In this document: piece by piece, positions 9,667-18,613 of the stretch | Position numbering within the stretch: position 1 is the first letter of the stretch | Layout: each line of letters begins with the position of its first letter | DNA from: Acidovorax sp. sic0104 | GTDB lineage: Bacteria; Pseudomonadota; Gammaproteobacteria; Burkholderiales; Burkholderiaceae_C | Assembly (NCBI RefSeq): GCF_019219095.1 | Contig: NZ_JAHUWH010000002.1 | Location: 434,001 to 498,000, forward strand | Direction: 5' to 3' | Length of the DNA stretch: 64,000 bases | Notes under the pieces: generated by a model | What the model was told of the DNA's origin: nothing | Database searches by the model: none | Seen by the model: only the letters and a program-made list of their open reading frames with translations | Translations under genes and position numbers: made by a program

Positions 9667-10764
9667 ATGAATACTCCGCAAGCCTCACCCGACCTCGCCA
9701 GCCTGCGCGTGCAGATCGACTCCATCGACCAGCAACTGCTCACGCTGCTCAACCAGCGGGCTCTGGTGGCCGAACAGGTGGGCGAAGTCAAGAAGCGCGA
9801 AGGCACGCCGTTCTTCCGCCCCGACCGCGTGGCGCAGGTCATCGAGAAGATCCAGACGGCCAACCCCGGCCCGCTCAAGGGTCCCCATGTGGCGGCCATC
9901 TGGCGCGAGATCATGTCCGCCTGTCTGGCACTCGAGTCACCCCAGCGCGTGGCCGTGCTCGGCCCTGAAGGCACCTTCTGCGAACAGGCGGCCATCGAAT
10001 TCTTCGGCGGCGCGGCCGACCTGATGTACTGCGCCAACTTCGACGAGGTGTTCCACGCCACAGCCGCCGGCAGCGCCCAGTACGGCGTGGTGGGCGTGGA
10101 GAACTCCACCGAAGGCGTGGTCACCCGCTCGCTCGACCTGTTCCTGCATACCCCCACCCACGTGGTGGGCGAAGTGAGCCTGCTGGTGCGCCACAACCTG
10201 CTGCGCACCACCAACTCGCTGGACGGCATCGAGGTAGTGCTCGCGCACCCGCAGGCACTGGCGCAGTGCCAGGCCTGGTTGTCCAAGCACCTGCCACATG
10301 CCGAGCGCCGCCCTGTGTCGAGCAACGCCGAAGGCGCACGCCTGGCCACCACCAACCCCGCCTGGGCGGGGCTGTCCAGCGAGCGAGCTGCCACCCAGTT
10401 CGGCCTGCACATCGTGGCGCACGCGATCCAGGACGACGCCTACAACCGCACCCGCTTCGCCATCATCTGCCTGCCACACACGCTGCAGACGCCGCCGCCC
10501 TCTGGCAAGGACTGCACCAGCCTCGTGGTGTCGGTGCCCAACCGGCCCGGCGCGGTGCACGACCTGCTGGTCCCGCTCAAGACCCACGGCGTGTCCATGA
10601 CGCGCTTCGAATCGCGCCCGGCACGCACGGGCCAGTGGGAGTACTACTTCTACATCGACCTGGACGGCCACCCAGCCCAACCCCACGTGGCACGAGCCCT
10701 GGAAGAGCTGCGCAGCCTGTGCGCGTTCTACAAGGTCCTGGGAACCTACCCTGTCTCGTCGTAA
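9667..10764 (+). CDS. pheA: bifunctional chorismate mutase/prephenate dehydratase, 365 aa
   Basis: PheA converts chorismate to prephenate and then to phenylpyruvate on the phenylalanine branch. Residues about 10-95 form the AroQ-type mutase domain (LRVQIDSIDQQLLTLLNQRA). Residues about 105-280 form the dehydratase, starting VAVLGPEGTFCEQAA and containing the catalytic-site motif NRTRF. An ACT domain from about 285 has ESRP, the phenylalanine-binding feedback site. It lies 53 bp after serC and 12 bp before tyrA, so co-transcription is likely. Feedback inhibition by phenylalanine is expected from the ACT domain. Confidence 0.97.
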   Translation: MNTPQASPDLASLRVQIDSIDQQLLTLLNQRALVAEQVGEVKKREGTPFFRPDRVAQVIEKIQTANPGPLKGPHVAAIWREIMSACLALESPQRVAVLGPEGTFCEQAAIEFFGGAADLMYCANFDEVFHATAAGSAQYGVVGVENSTEGVVTRSLDLFLHTPTHVVGEVSLLVRHNLLRTTNSLDGIEVVLAHPQALAQCQAWLSKHLPHAERRPVSSNAEGARLATTNPAWAGLSSERAATQFGLHIVAHAIQDDAYNRTRFAIICLPHTLQTPPPSGKDCTSLVVSVPNRPGAVHDLLVPLKTHGVSMTRFESRPARTGQWEYYFYIDLDGHPAQPHVARALEELRSLCAFYKVLGTYPVSS

Positions 10765-10776
10765 GGAACAGCCGCC

Positions 10777-11649
10777 ATGTTTGAACAATTGGGACTGATC
10801 GGCTGCGGGCTCATGGGAGGCTCGTTTGCCCTGGCGATGAAGAAAGCCGGGCTCGTCAAGCGCGTGGTGGGCTACAGCAAGTCGCCCTCCACCACCGACC
10901 GCGCCCGCCAGATGGGCGTGATCGACGTGGAAGCCCCCTCCGCGCTGCTGGCCGTGGCGGGCGCGGACATCGTGCTGCTGGCCGTGCCCGTGGCCGCCAC
11001 CGAGGCCACGCTCAAGGCCATCAAGCACCTGGTCACCCCCCAGATGCTGATCATGGACGTGGGTTCCACCAAGGCCGACGTGGTGCAGGCTGCGCGCCGC
11101 GCACTGCGCGACCAGGTGGGCTCGTTCGTGCCCGCGCACCCGATCACGGGGCGCGAAGTGTCGGGCGTGGAGCATGCCGAGGCCGACCTGTACAGCGGCC
11201 GCCAGGTCATCCTGACGCCCACCGAACGCACGCTCACCGTGCAGTTGCAAAAGGCCGACGAGATCTGGACGGCCCTGGGCTGCCGCGTGAGCAGCATGTC
11301 GCCCGAATCGCACGATGCCGCTTTCGCGGCCGTGAGCCACCTGCCCCACGTGCTGGCGTTCGCCATGATGAACAGCATCACCGGCCAGAACGAAGGCGAC
11401 GAATTCCTGTCGCTGGCCGGCCCGGGCTTTCGCGACTTCACCCGCATTGCCGCCAGCGACCCCAAGGTCTGGCGCGACATTCTGCTGTCCAACCGCGAAG
11501 AGTTGCTCGCGCAGTCCAAGCTGTTCCGGCAAGCGCTGCTCAACATCGAACAGGCCATGGAAAAAAGCGACAGTCAGTCGCTGGAAGACATGCTGACGCT
11601 GGCCAGCGAAACGCGGGCGCATTGGCGCATGGGCGCGAAGAGGAAGTAG
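10777..11649 (+). CDS. tyrA: prephenate dehydrogenase, 290 aa
   Basis: TyrA oxidises prephenate (or arogenate) on the tyrosine branch. The N-terminal nucleotide fold has GLIGCGLMGGSF at residues 6-17. The dimerising helical domain contains the prephenate-site His in AHPITGREVSG and HLPHVLAF. There is no fused mutase or ACT domain, so this is the short monofunctional type. It starts 12 bp after pheA. In pseudomonads a hisC-like aminotransferase lies at this point of the gene run, but here none is present. Choice between NAD and NADP cannot be made with confidence from the sequence. Confidence 0.94.
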   Translation: MFEQLGLIGCGLMGGSFALAMKKAGLVKRVVGYSKSPSTTDRARQMGVIDVEAPSALLAVAGADIVLLAVPVAATEATLKAIKHLVTPQMLIMDVGSTKADVVQAARRALRDQVGSFVPAHPITGREVSGVEHAEADLYSGRQVILTPTERTLTVQLQKADEIWTALGCRVSSMSPESHDAAFAAVSHLPHVLAFAMMNSITGQNEGDEFLSLAGPGFRDFTRIAASDPKVWRDILLSNREELLAQSKLFRQALLNIEQAMEKSDSQSLEDMLTLASETRAHWRMGAKRK

Positions 11650-11662
11650 CCCCCGGCCTGGT

Positions 11663-11740
11663 AGCCCCCTGAGTCGCCTGCGGCGCCTTCCCCCAAGGGG
11701 GACGCACCCGGTGGCCTGGCGGAGCCAGTTCCACGGGTGC
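11663..11740 (+). repeat. family B three-hairpin repeat, copy 1 (after tyrA)
   Basis: The element begins 14 bp past the tyrA stop. It holds a small CGCC/GGCG hairpin, then CCCCC-AA-GGGGG at 11690-11701, then a long stem with GCACCC (11704-11709) pairing with GGGTGC (11735-11740), GTGG with CCAC and CTGGC with GCCAG. Confidence 0.8.
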
Positions 11741-11889
11741 ACTCGCCTGGGGCGCGCCGGTTTCGTAGGGCGTGACGGGTGCGCAGGGTTTGGCGGATGA
11801 CCGCCACTGACTTGGCCTGCGGCCCTCGTGCTCTGGCTCAATTCACCGGGCTGGTTAATGCTCTTTTGAGCGATGGACGAATCACACTG

Positions 11890-13938
11890 ATGTACAGCAC
11901 TGTTTTCCTAGACCTGCCTCCCCTGCAAGCCGCTACGGGCGAAGTCCATCTGCCGGGCTCCAAGAGCATTTCCAACCGAGTGCTGCTGCTGGCGGCGCTG
12001 AGCAATGGCACCACCGCTGTGCACGACCTGCTGGCGTCGGACGATACGCGTGTGATGCTGGACGCGCTGCGCCAGATCGGGTGCGCCGTCGACGAGAGCG
12101 GCAGCACCGTGCACATCACCGGGCTGGGCGGCCGCGCGCCGCAGTCGCCTGCCAAGCTGTTCATGGGCAATGCGGGCACGGCCATGCGGCCGCTGACGGC
12201 GGCACTGGCGCTGCTGGGGGGCGAGTTCGAGCTGTCTGGCGTGCCCCGCATGCACGAGCGGCCGATTGGCGATCTGGTCGACGCGCTGCGCCAGTTGGGT
12301 TGCCGCATCGACTACCTGGGCAACGATGGCTACCCGCCGCTGCGCATTGCCCACGCCGACGGAGTGCCTGCGCTGGCGCTGGCCGCGCCGATCCGCGTGC
12401 GCGGGGATGTTTCGAGCCAATTCCTCACTGCCTTGCTCATGGCGCTGCCCCTGGCGGCGGCCACGCAGCCCATCACCATCGAGGTGGTGGGCGAGCTCAT
12501 CTCCAAGCCCTACATCGCCATCACCCTGCAGCTGCTGGCGCGCTTCGGCATCGTGGTGGAGCACCAGAACTGGCAGCGCTTCACCATCCCGGCCGGCAGC
12601 CGGTACCAGTCGCCCGGCAGCATCCACGTCGAGGCAGACGCCTCCTCTGCTAGCTATTTCATAGCACTTGGCGCAATAGCACCTTGCGGCAGCGGCCCCA
12701 GCGACCCCAAGGGCATCAAGATCCGCGGCGTGGGGCTGGACTCGATCCAGGGTGACATCCGCTTTGTCGAAGCGGCCCGGGGCATGGGCGCGGTGGTCAC
12801 CGGCGGGCCCAACTGGCTGCACATCGAGCGCGGAGCATGGCCGCTCAAAGCCATCGCGCTGGACTGCAACCACATCCCCGACGCCGCCATGACGCTGGCG
12901 GTGATGGCGTTGTATGCCGAGGGCACGACCACATTGACCAACATCGCCAGTTGGCGCGTGAAGGAAACCGACCGTATCGCCGCCATGGCCAACGAGCTGC
13001 GCAAGCTCGGCGCCACGGTCGAAGAAGGCGCCGACTTCATCCGCGTGACGCCGCCCGCGCACGGGCAGGACTGGAAAGCCGCCAGCATCCACACCTACGA
13101 CGACCACCGGGTGGCCATGTGCTTCTCGCTCGCGGCCTTCAACCCCGCCCGGCTGCCGGTGCGCATCGAAGACCCCAAATGCGTGGCCAAGACCTTCCCC
13201 GACTATTTCGAGACGCTGTTCTCGGTGTCGCAAGCCCCTGCTGAAGACATCCCGGTGATCTGCATCGACGGGCCCACCGCCTCGGGCAAGGGCACCGTGG
13301 CCGCCGCCGTCGCCCGAAGGCTCGGCTACCGCTTCCTGGATTCGGGCGCCATGTACCGCATCACCGCGCTCGCGGCACTGCGCGCAGGCTTTGCCATCGA
13401 CACCGCCCACGAGCCCCGCATCGCCGCCATGGCCCAGACGCTGCCCGTGCGGTTTGAAGGCGGCAAGGTGTGGCTGGGCGACGACGATGTGACCGAGGCG
13501 ATCCGCACCGAAGAAGCGGGCATGAACGCCTCCCGCGTGTCCGCCCTGCCCTCGGTGCGCGAGGCGCTGGTGGATCTGCAGCACAGCTTTCGGCGCCTGC
13601 CCGGGCTGGTGGCCGACGGACGCGACATGGGCACCGTGATCTTCCCAGGAGCCCCTTTGAAGGTGTATCTGACAGCCAGCGCAGCCTGCCGCGCGGAACG
13701 CCGCCATAAACAGTTGATTTCAAAGGGTTTTTCAGCTAGTATCGAAGACCTTCGCGCGGACCTGGAGGCGCGCGACCTGCGGGACAGCTCCCGCCCGGTC
13801 GCACCGCTCAAGCCCGCGCAGGATGCTCTGGTCCTGGACAACTCCACCTTGACGATTGATGAAGCCGTCGATCAGGTGTTGGCCTGGTGGCAGGAGCGCC
13901 AGCCTTTTGCAGCAGTAGCAGCTGCTGCGCAAGGCTGA
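11890..13938 (+). CDS. aroA-cmk: fused 3-phosphoshikimate 1-carboxyvinyltransferase / cytidylate kinase, 682 aa
   Basis: One polypeptide carries EPSP synthase (shikimate pathway, step to 5-enolpyruvylshikimate-3-phosphate) and CMP/dCMP kinase (pyrimidine nucleotide supply). The AroA part (about 1-445) shows [25 protein letters not shown] near residue 93, [15 protein letters not shown] near 356 and DHRVAM. The kinase part starts near 455 with the P-loop [10 protein letters not shown]. It is uninterrupted, with no stop between the domains. The ATG at 11890 gives a normal N-terminus. The fusion is known in Comamonadaceae. Residues near 255-275 include an extra [11 protein letters not shown] stretch that coincides with a family A repeat. 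Confidence 0.96.
   Translation: MYSTVFLDLPPLQAATGEVHLPGSKSISNRVLLLAALSNGTTAVHDLLASDDTRVMLDALRQIGCAVDESGSTVHITGLGGRAPQSPAKLFMGNAGTAMRPLTAALALLGGEFELSGVPRMHERPIGDLVDALRQLGCRIDYLGNDGYPPLRIAHADGVPALALAAPIRVRGDVSSQFLTALLMALPLAAATQPITIEVVGELISKPYIAITLQLLARFGIVVEHQNWQRFTIPAGSRYQSPGSIHVEADASSASYFIALGAIAPCGSGPSDPKGIKIRGVGLDSIQGDIRFVEAARGMGAVVTGGPNWLHIERGAWPLKAIALDCNHIPDAAMTLAVMALYAEGTTTLTNIASWRVKETDRIAAMANELRKLGATVEEGADFIRVTPPAHGQDWKAASIHTYDDHRVAMCFSLAAFNPARLPVRIEDPKCVAKTFPDYFETLFSVSQAPAEDIPVICIDGPTASGKGTVAAAVARRLGYRFLDSGAMYRITALAALRAGFAIDTAHEPRIAAMAQTLPVRFEGGKVWLGDDDVTEAIRTEEAGMNASRVSALPSVREALVDLQHSFRRLPGLVADGRDMGTVIFPGAPLKVYLTASAACRAERRHKQLISKGFSASIEDLRADLEARDLRDSSRPVAPLKPAQDALVLDNSTLTIDEAVDQVLAWWQERQPFAAVAAAAQG
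12653..12694 (+). repeat. family A repeat, copy 2, inside the aroA coding sequence
   Basis: GCTAT-TTC-ATAGC is followed by an 11-nt arm, the 7-nt loop TAGCACC and the pairing arm. The inner stem is CGCAA/TTGCG instead of CGCTT/AAGCG, which keeps pairing. It is read in frame and adds residues to AroA. Confidence 0.55.
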
Positions 13939-14078
13939 AACGTGCAGGGCCCTGGGTCGAACCAGGCCCCGCAGGCAGTGCCGCAAGGCCTTGCCACAGG
14001 CCCACGCAGCCCCTCCCGCGCGCCAGCGCACAGGTTGTGTGGATCGTTAACCTAACCCGCGGCTCAGCCGCAAAAAAC

Positions 14079-14109
14079 CACCGCAAGCAGCTATAAAAAC
14101 GGTAGCAAT
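14079..14109 (-). repeat. family A repeat, copy 3, half element upstream of rpsA
   Basis: Only hairpin 1 and part of the next arm are kept: GCTAT at 14090-14094, a 7-nt loop, and GTAGC at 14102-14106, preceded by AGCA. It lies about 37 bp upstream of the rpsA start, in the rpsA leader. Confidence 0.5.
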
Positions 14110-14145
14110 GGTGCTGCCGGAATCCTGTTTGTGGCAAGGAAACAC

Positions 14146-15831
14146 ATGTCCGAATCTTTTGCCGCCCTTTTTGAAGAATCCCTGCAGCGTACGGAAATGC
14201 GCCCAGGCGAAGTGATCACCGCTGAAGTCGTGCGCGTCGAGCACAACTTCGTCGTGGTCAACGCCGGCCTCAAGTCCGAAGCCTACGTGCCGCTGGAAGA
14301 GTTCAAGAACGACAAGGGCGAAGTCGAAGTCCAAGTGGGTGACTTCGTGTCGGTGGCCATTGGCTCCATCGAAAACGGCTACGGCGACACCATCCTGTCG
14401 CGCGACACCGCCAAGCGCCTGGCTTCCTGGATGAGCCTGGAAAAGGCCCTGGAATCTGGCGAATTCGTCACCGGCACCACGTCCGGCAAGGTCAAGGGCG
14501 GCCTCACGGTCCTGGTCAACGGCATCCGCGCATTCCTGCCCGGTTCGCTGATCGATACGCGTCCGATCAAGGATCTGACGCCGTACGAAAACAAGACCAT
14601 GGAATTCAAGGTCATCAAGCTCGACCGCAAGCGCAACAACGTGGTGCTGAGCCGCCGCGCCGTGGTGGAAGCCTCCATGGGCGAAGAGCGCGCCAAGCTG
14701 ATGGAAACCCTCAAGGAAGGCTCCATCGTGCAGGGCGTGGTCAAGAACATCACCGAATACGGTGCGTTCGTGGACCTGGGCGGCATCGACGGCCTGCTGC
14801 ACATCACCGACATGGCATGGCGCCGCGTGCGTCACCCCTCTGAAGTGGTGACGGCTGGCCAGGAAATCACCGCCAAGATCCTGAAGTTCGACACCGAGAA
14901 GAACCGTGTCTCGCTGGGTCTGAAGCAAATGGGCGACGACCCATGGATGGGCGTGAACCGCCGCTACCCACAAGGCACCCGCCTGTTCGGCAAGATCACG
15001 AACATCGCCGACTACGGCGCGTTCGTCGAACTCGAACCCGGCATCGAAGGCCTGGTGCACGTCTCCGAAATGGACTGGACCAACAAGAACATCGCTCCCG
15101 CCAAGCTGGTTTCGCTGGGCGACGAAGTCGAAGTCATGGTCCTGGAAATCGACGAAGACAAGCGCCGCATCAGCCTGGGCATGAAGCAGTGCAAGGCCAA
15201 CCCATGGCAGGAATTCGCACAGGACACCAAGCGCGGCGACCGCGTCAAGGGTCCTATCAAGTCGATCACCGACTTCGGCGTGTTCGTGGGCCTGGCTGCC
15301 GGTATCGACGGCCTGGTGCACCTGTCCGACCTCTCGTGGAACGAACCCGGCGAAGCCGCTGTTCGCAACTACAAGAAGGGCCAGGAAGTGGAAGCCATCG
15401 TGCTGGCCGTGGACGTGGACCGCGAGCGCATCTCGCTGGGCATCAAGCAGCTTGATGGCGACCCATTCACGACCTTCGTGACCGTGAACGACAAGGGCCA
15501 GACGGTGACCGGCAAGGTCAAGACCGTGGACGCCCGTGGCGCTGAAATCGACCTCGGCGAAGACATCGTGGGCTACCTGCGCGCTTCGGAAATCTCCCGC
15601 GACCGCGTGGAAGATGCCCGCAACGTGCTCAAGGAAGGCGACGAAGTCACGGCCGTGGTGGTCAACGTGGATCGCAAGACCCGCAACATCCAGCTGTCGA
15701 TCAAGGCCAAGGACATGGCCGACCAGCAAGAAGCCATGTCGAACCTGTCGCAACAGTCGGCCCGCGAAAGCGCCGGCACGACCAGCCTGGGCGCCCTGCT
15801 GCGCGCCAAGCTGGACAACTCGGAAAAGTAA
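14146..15831 (+). CDS. rpsA: 30S ribosomal protein S1, 561 aa
   Basis: S1 binds mRNA on the 30S subunit and helps initiation on structured or weak leaders. Six S1 (OB-fold) repeats are visible, for example those with [40 protein letters not shown] and [20 protein letters not shown]. Length is close to the E. coli protein (557). The ATG at 14146 follows AAGGA about 5 bases upstream and gives the family start [13 protein letters not shown]. It follows the aroA-cmk fusion, the usual cmk-rpsA neighbour pair, and precedes ihfB. A strong terminator ends it. Confidence 0.98.
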   Translation: MSESFAALFEESLQRTEMRPGEVITAEVVRVEHNFVVVNAGLKSEAYVPLEEFKNDKGEVEVQVGDFVSVAIGSIENGYGDTILSRDTAKRLASWMSLEKALESGEFVTGTTSGKVKGGLTVLVNGIRAFLPGSLIDTRPIKDLTPYENKTMEFKVIKLDRKRNNVVLSRRAVVEASMGEERAKLMETLKEGSIVQGVVKNITEYGAFVDLGGIDGLLHITDMAWRRVRHPSEVVTAGQEITAKILKFDTEKNRVSLGLKQMGDDPWMGVNRRYPQGTRLFGKITNIADYGAFVELEPGIEGLVHVSEMDWTNKNIAPAKLVSLGDEVEVMVLEIDEDKRRISLGMKQCKANPWQEFAQDTKRGDRVKGPIKSITDFGVFVGLAAGIDGLVHLSDLSWNEPGEAAVRNYKKGQEVEAIVLAVDVDRERISLGIKQLDGDPFTTFVTVNDKGQTVTGKVKTVDARGAEIDLGEDIVGYLRASEISRDRVEDARNVLKEGDEVTAVVVNVDRKTRNIQLSIKAKDMADQQEAMSNLSQQSARESAGTTSLGALLRAKLDNSEK

Positions 15832-15909
15832 AGCGCTGACCCCAGCGGGAAGGATCTGCGCGAATCGGGCCATGCCGTGATTCGCACAGGACTTTCCTGA
15901 AGGTCAGAC

Positions 15910-15937
15910 AGCGGGCGCCTCGGCGCCCGCTCTTTTT
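15910..15937 (+). terminator. rho-independent terminator after rpsA
   Basis: GCGGGCGC (15911-15918) pairs with GCGCCCGC (15923-15930) and is followed by TCTTTTTT. It lies 80 bp past the rpsA stop and before ihfB. Confidence 0.85.
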
Positions 15938-15980
15938 TCAAGAAGAAGAGACAACCCTTTGCCCACCGGCACTCGCGCCT

Positions 15981-16322
15981 ATGTCCCAAGACTCCATGAC
16001 CCGCTCAGACCTGGTTGAAGAACTGGCCGCACGATTTGGCCAACTCACCCACCGCGATGCCGAATTCGCCGTCAAGACGATCCTGGACGCCGTGGGCGAC
16101 GCGCTGGTGCGCGGGCACCGCATCGAGATCCGGGGCTTTGGCAGCTTCTCGGTCAACCACCGTCCGCCCCGCATGGGCCGCAACCCCCGCAGCGGCGAGG
16201 CCGTCGCCATCCCCGAAAAGCGCGTGCCGCACTTCAAGCCGGGCAAGGCCCTGCGCGAAGCCGTCGACAAACGCACGGCCGAGCTGGAAGAAATCGCCGC
16301 CCCGGCAAATAATCAAGATTGA
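15981..16322 (+). CDS. ihfB: integration host factor beta subunit, 113 aa
   Basis: IhfB pairs with IhfA to bind and sharply bend DNA at specific sites, affecting transcription, replication and recombination. The arm region has [18 protein letters not shown] and RNPRSGEAV with the minor-groove Pro, followed by [12 protein letters not shown], all family hallmarks. The first ATG at 15981 is used, but the ATG five codons later ([10 protein letters not shown]) matches the E. coli start better. Its last codons and TGA overlap the left arm of a family A repeat. Confidence 0.95.
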   Translation: MSQDSMTRSDLVEELAARFGQLTHRDAEFAVKTILDAVGDALVRGHRIEIRGFGSFSVNHRPPRMGRNPRSGEAVAIPEKRVPHFKPGKALREAVDKRTAELEEIAAPANNQD

Positions 16323-16356
16323 TAGCAGATACCGCTTGCCAGGTAAGCGGTATCTG
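16310..16356 (+). repeat. family A repeat, copy 4, overlapping the ihfB stop
   Basis: ATAGC at 16322-16326 is followed by an arm and a 7-nt loop; CAGATACCGCTT (16326-16337) and AAGCGGTATCTG (16345-16356) form a perfect 12-bp stem. The degenerate left arm contributes the last ihfB codons and its TGA. Confidence 0.75.
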
Positions 16357-16537
16357 CCTGTTGGACACACAAAATCCATTGGGCATGCCGCCAGTTGCCG
16401 GCATGGTTTCACCAGCCGCACCACCGGCAACACGCCAAGGTGCCAATGCACCCGAAGTTTTGGCTCGACGCTGCGGCACGATGTCCCGGGAAGACCTTGG
16501 ACACCCTCTTAGAATCGCCCCACCACTGGGGAGACCG

Positions 16538-16873
16538 ATGAAATACCTCCTGTGGCTGCTCAAGGCAGCCATTTTTTTTACGCTCTTCGCCTTCGCGCTG
16601 AACAACCAGCAGGATGCGACCGTGCATTTCTTCTTTGGCACCCAATGGCGAGCCCCGCTCGTGCTGGTGGTGCTGACCGCCTTCTCCGCCGGACTTGCGG
16701 TCGGGGTGCTGGGCATGGTGCCGCGCTGGTGGCGCCATCGTGCGGCAGCACGGCGCGCACAGGCCATCGCCGCCAGTGCCGCGCCCTCGGCCCTAGCCAC
16801 GGCTGCGGCTGCCACCAGCACGCCGCCCGCGCCTCCTCCACCGCCTGACCTGCCCTCCGTCCATGGAATTTGA
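16538..16873 (+). CDS. lapA: lipopolysaccharide assembly protein A, 111 aa
   Basis: LapA is a small inner membrane protein that works with LapB in controlling LPS synthesis. The sequence has two membrane segments (about residues 4-22 and 40-63) around the loop NNQQDATVHFFFG, the DUF1049 pattern, and an Ala/Pro-rich cytoplasmic tail. The ATG at 16538 follows GGGGAGA. A longer in-frame reading upstream has no such site. Its last 11 bases overlap the start of lapB, so the two are probably translated together. Confidence 0.85.
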   Translation: MKYLLWLLKAAIFFTLFAFALNNQQDATVHFFFGTQWRAPLVLVVLTAFSAGLAVGVLGMVPRWWRHRAAARRAQAIAASAAPSALATAAAATSTPPAPPPPPDLPSVHGI

Positions 16874-18020
16874 CCTGACCTGGATCCTGCTGGGCCTGCC
16901 CGTCGCCTTCGTGCTGGGCTGGCTGGCCTCGCGCTTCGACCTGCGCCAGCTGCGGGCCGAAAACCGCCGCGCGCCCAAGGCCTATTTCAAGGGTCTGAAT
17001 TTCCTGCTGAACGAGCAGCAGGACCAGGCCATCGACGCCTTCATCGAGGCCGTGCAGAACGACCCCGACACCTCGGAGCTGCACTTCGCCCTGGGCAACC
17101 TGTTTCGCCGCCGCGGCGAATACGACCGCGCAGTGCGCGTGCATGAACACCTGCTGTCCCGCGGCGACCTCTCCCGCACCGACCGCGAGCGCGCCCAGCA
17201 TGCACTGGCGCTCGACTTCCTCAAGGCGGGCCTGCTGGACCGCGCGGAAGATGCGCTGCAGCGTCTGGAGAGCACGCCTTTCGAGGCGCAGGCCCGCATG
17301 GCACTGCTGGCCATCTACGAAAGATCACGCGACTGGCCCCATGCCGCCACCATTGCCCGCAAGATGCACGACGCCGACCAGGGCGACTTCAGCACCCGCC
17401 AAGCCCACTACCTGTGCGAGCAGGCGCTCGCCTTGAGCGGTCAGGGCGACCTCGCGGGGGCGCAAACCCTGCTGGAACAGGCTGTCGCCGCAGCACCGCA
17501 AGCTGCCCGCGCCCGCATCGAGCTGGCACGGCTGCAGCGCATGATGGGCCGCCCCGCCGACGTGCTGGCCACGCTGCGCACCCTGGGCGAGCGCAACCCC
17601 GCTGCCATCCCCCTGGCGGCACCCATGATGGTGGAGGCTGCCACCACCGCACGGCGCGTGCCCGAAGTGCAGGCGCTGCTGCAGGCGCACTACACACAGG
17701 CCCCTTCGCTGGACGTACTGGAAGCCATTGTTGCCCTGGAAACAGCCGACGAAGCCACTCGCAGCACGGCGCGGCAACGCTATGTGCAACATCTGGACAA
17801 AGAGCGCTCGCTGGTGGCCGCCGCCAAGTGGCTGGCCGGCGAGAAGCTGGAACACGAGGAATTCCACCCCCAGGTACAGCGTGCGCTCGAGCATGCGGTC
17901 AAGCCGCTCACGCGCTACCGCTGCGCAGCCTGCGGCTTCGAGGCGCGCCAGCACTTCTGGCAGTGCCCCGGCTGCCAGACCTGGGACAGCTACCCGGCGC
18001 GCCGCGTCGAAGAACTCTGA
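16863..18020 (+). CDS. lapB: lipopolysaccharide assembly protein B (TPR protein), 385 aa
   Basis: LapB (YciM) is an inner-membrane-anchored TPR protein that limits LPS synthesis by bringing LpxC to FtsH for degradation. Residues about 2-20 form the membrane anchor (WILLGLPVAFVLGWLASRF). Several TPR units follow, for example YFKGLNFLLNEQQDQAIDAF. The C-terminus has a rubredoxin-like zinc or iron knuckle with two Cys pairs (CAACGF and CPGC). Length fits the E. coli protein (389). It overlaps lapA and is followed by a ComEA-like gene. Confidence 0.93.
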   Translation: MEFDLTWILLGLPVAFVLGWLASRFDLRQLRAENRRAPKAYFKGLNFLLNEQQDQAIDAFIEAVQNDPDTSELHFALGNLFRRRGEYDRAVRVHEHLLSRGDLSRTDRERAQHALALDFLKAGLLDRAEDALQRLESTPFEAQARMALLAIYERSRDWPHAATIARKMHDADQGDFSTRQAHYLCEQALALSGQGDLAGAQTLLEQAVAAAPQAARARIELARLQRMMGRPADVLATLRTLGERNPAAIPLAAPMMVEAATTARRVPEVQALLQAHYTQAPSLDVLEAIVALETADEATRSTARQRYVQHLDKERSLVAAAKWLAGEKLEHEEFHPQVQRALEHAVKPLTRYRCAACGFEARQHFWQCPGCQTWDSYPARRVEEL

Positions 18021-18068
18021 CGCGCGCTCACCCCAGAGCCCACGGCGCACCGCCCACAGGAAACCTCC

Positions 18069-18497
18069 ATGCTCAAGAAACTGCTGCTGCTCATCGCCAC
18101 CCTGTGCGCCACCGCCACGTTCGCGGCCGTGGATGTGAACACCGCGACCGAGGCCGATCTCGATGGCATCAAGGGCATCGGCCCGGGCCTGTCCGGCCGC
18201 ATCCTTGAAGAACGCAAAAGCGCGCCCTTCAAGGACTGGAGCGACTTCATCGGCCGCGTGGGCGGCGTCGGCAACAAGAGCGCGGTCAATTTTTCAAGGG
18301 AAGGCCTGACGGTCAACGGCAAGAAGTACAGCGCCGCCGCAGCCGCCAAGGCGCAAGCCAAGTCCCAAGCCAGCCACAGCGCGCATTCCAAGAAGACGGC
18401 GGGCACTGCGCACGAGCGCAAGCAGTCGCAGACCCCTGTGGTCCCGCCTGAAGCCGCAGGCGCGCCGGCCGCAGCCGCCAGCGCTAGCAAAAACTAA
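18069..18497 (+). CDS. ComEA-like helix-hairpin-helix DNA-binding protein, 142 aa
   Basis: A signal peptide (about residues 1-19, ending ATFAA) is followed by a helix-hairpin-helix domain with VDVNTATEADLDGIKGIGPG and a second hairpin GRVGGVGNKS. This places it with short ComEA proteins, which bind incoming DNA in the periplasm during natural transformation. The C-terminal half is a low-complexity Lys/Ala/Ser tail that may add non-specific DNA binding. A direct role in competence is inferred from the family only, since no other com gene is nearby. The gene ends at its own terminator. Confidence 0.85.
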   Translation: MLKKLLLLIATLCATATFAAVDVNTATEADLDGIKGIGPGLSGRILEERKSAPFKDWSDFIGRVGGVGNKSAVNFSREGLTVNGKKYSAAAAAKAQAKSQASHSAHSKKTAGTAHERKQSQTPVVPPEAAGAPAAAASASKN

Positions 18498-18514
18498 GCA
18501 CACTCTCCAAGCTG

Positions 18515-18541
18515 CAAGCCCGCCAGCGCGGGCTCGTTTTT
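18515..18541 (+). terminator. rho-independent terminator after the ComEA-like gene
   Basis: AGCCCGC (18517-18523) and GCGGGCT (18528-18534) form the stem with a 4-nt loop, followed by CGTTTTT. Confidence 0.8.
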
Positions 18542-18613
18542 GCTGCACTATCGGCGGCGCAACGGCCGGACCCAGGCAGGGTCTTTGAAACATGCCCCTA
18601 AAATCGTTCGGGC

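Noticed and set aside
13700-13750. AT-rich stretch in the cmk part as another repeat copy
   Set aside because: It lacks the hairpin spacing and encodes conserved kinase residues ([12 protein letters not shown]).
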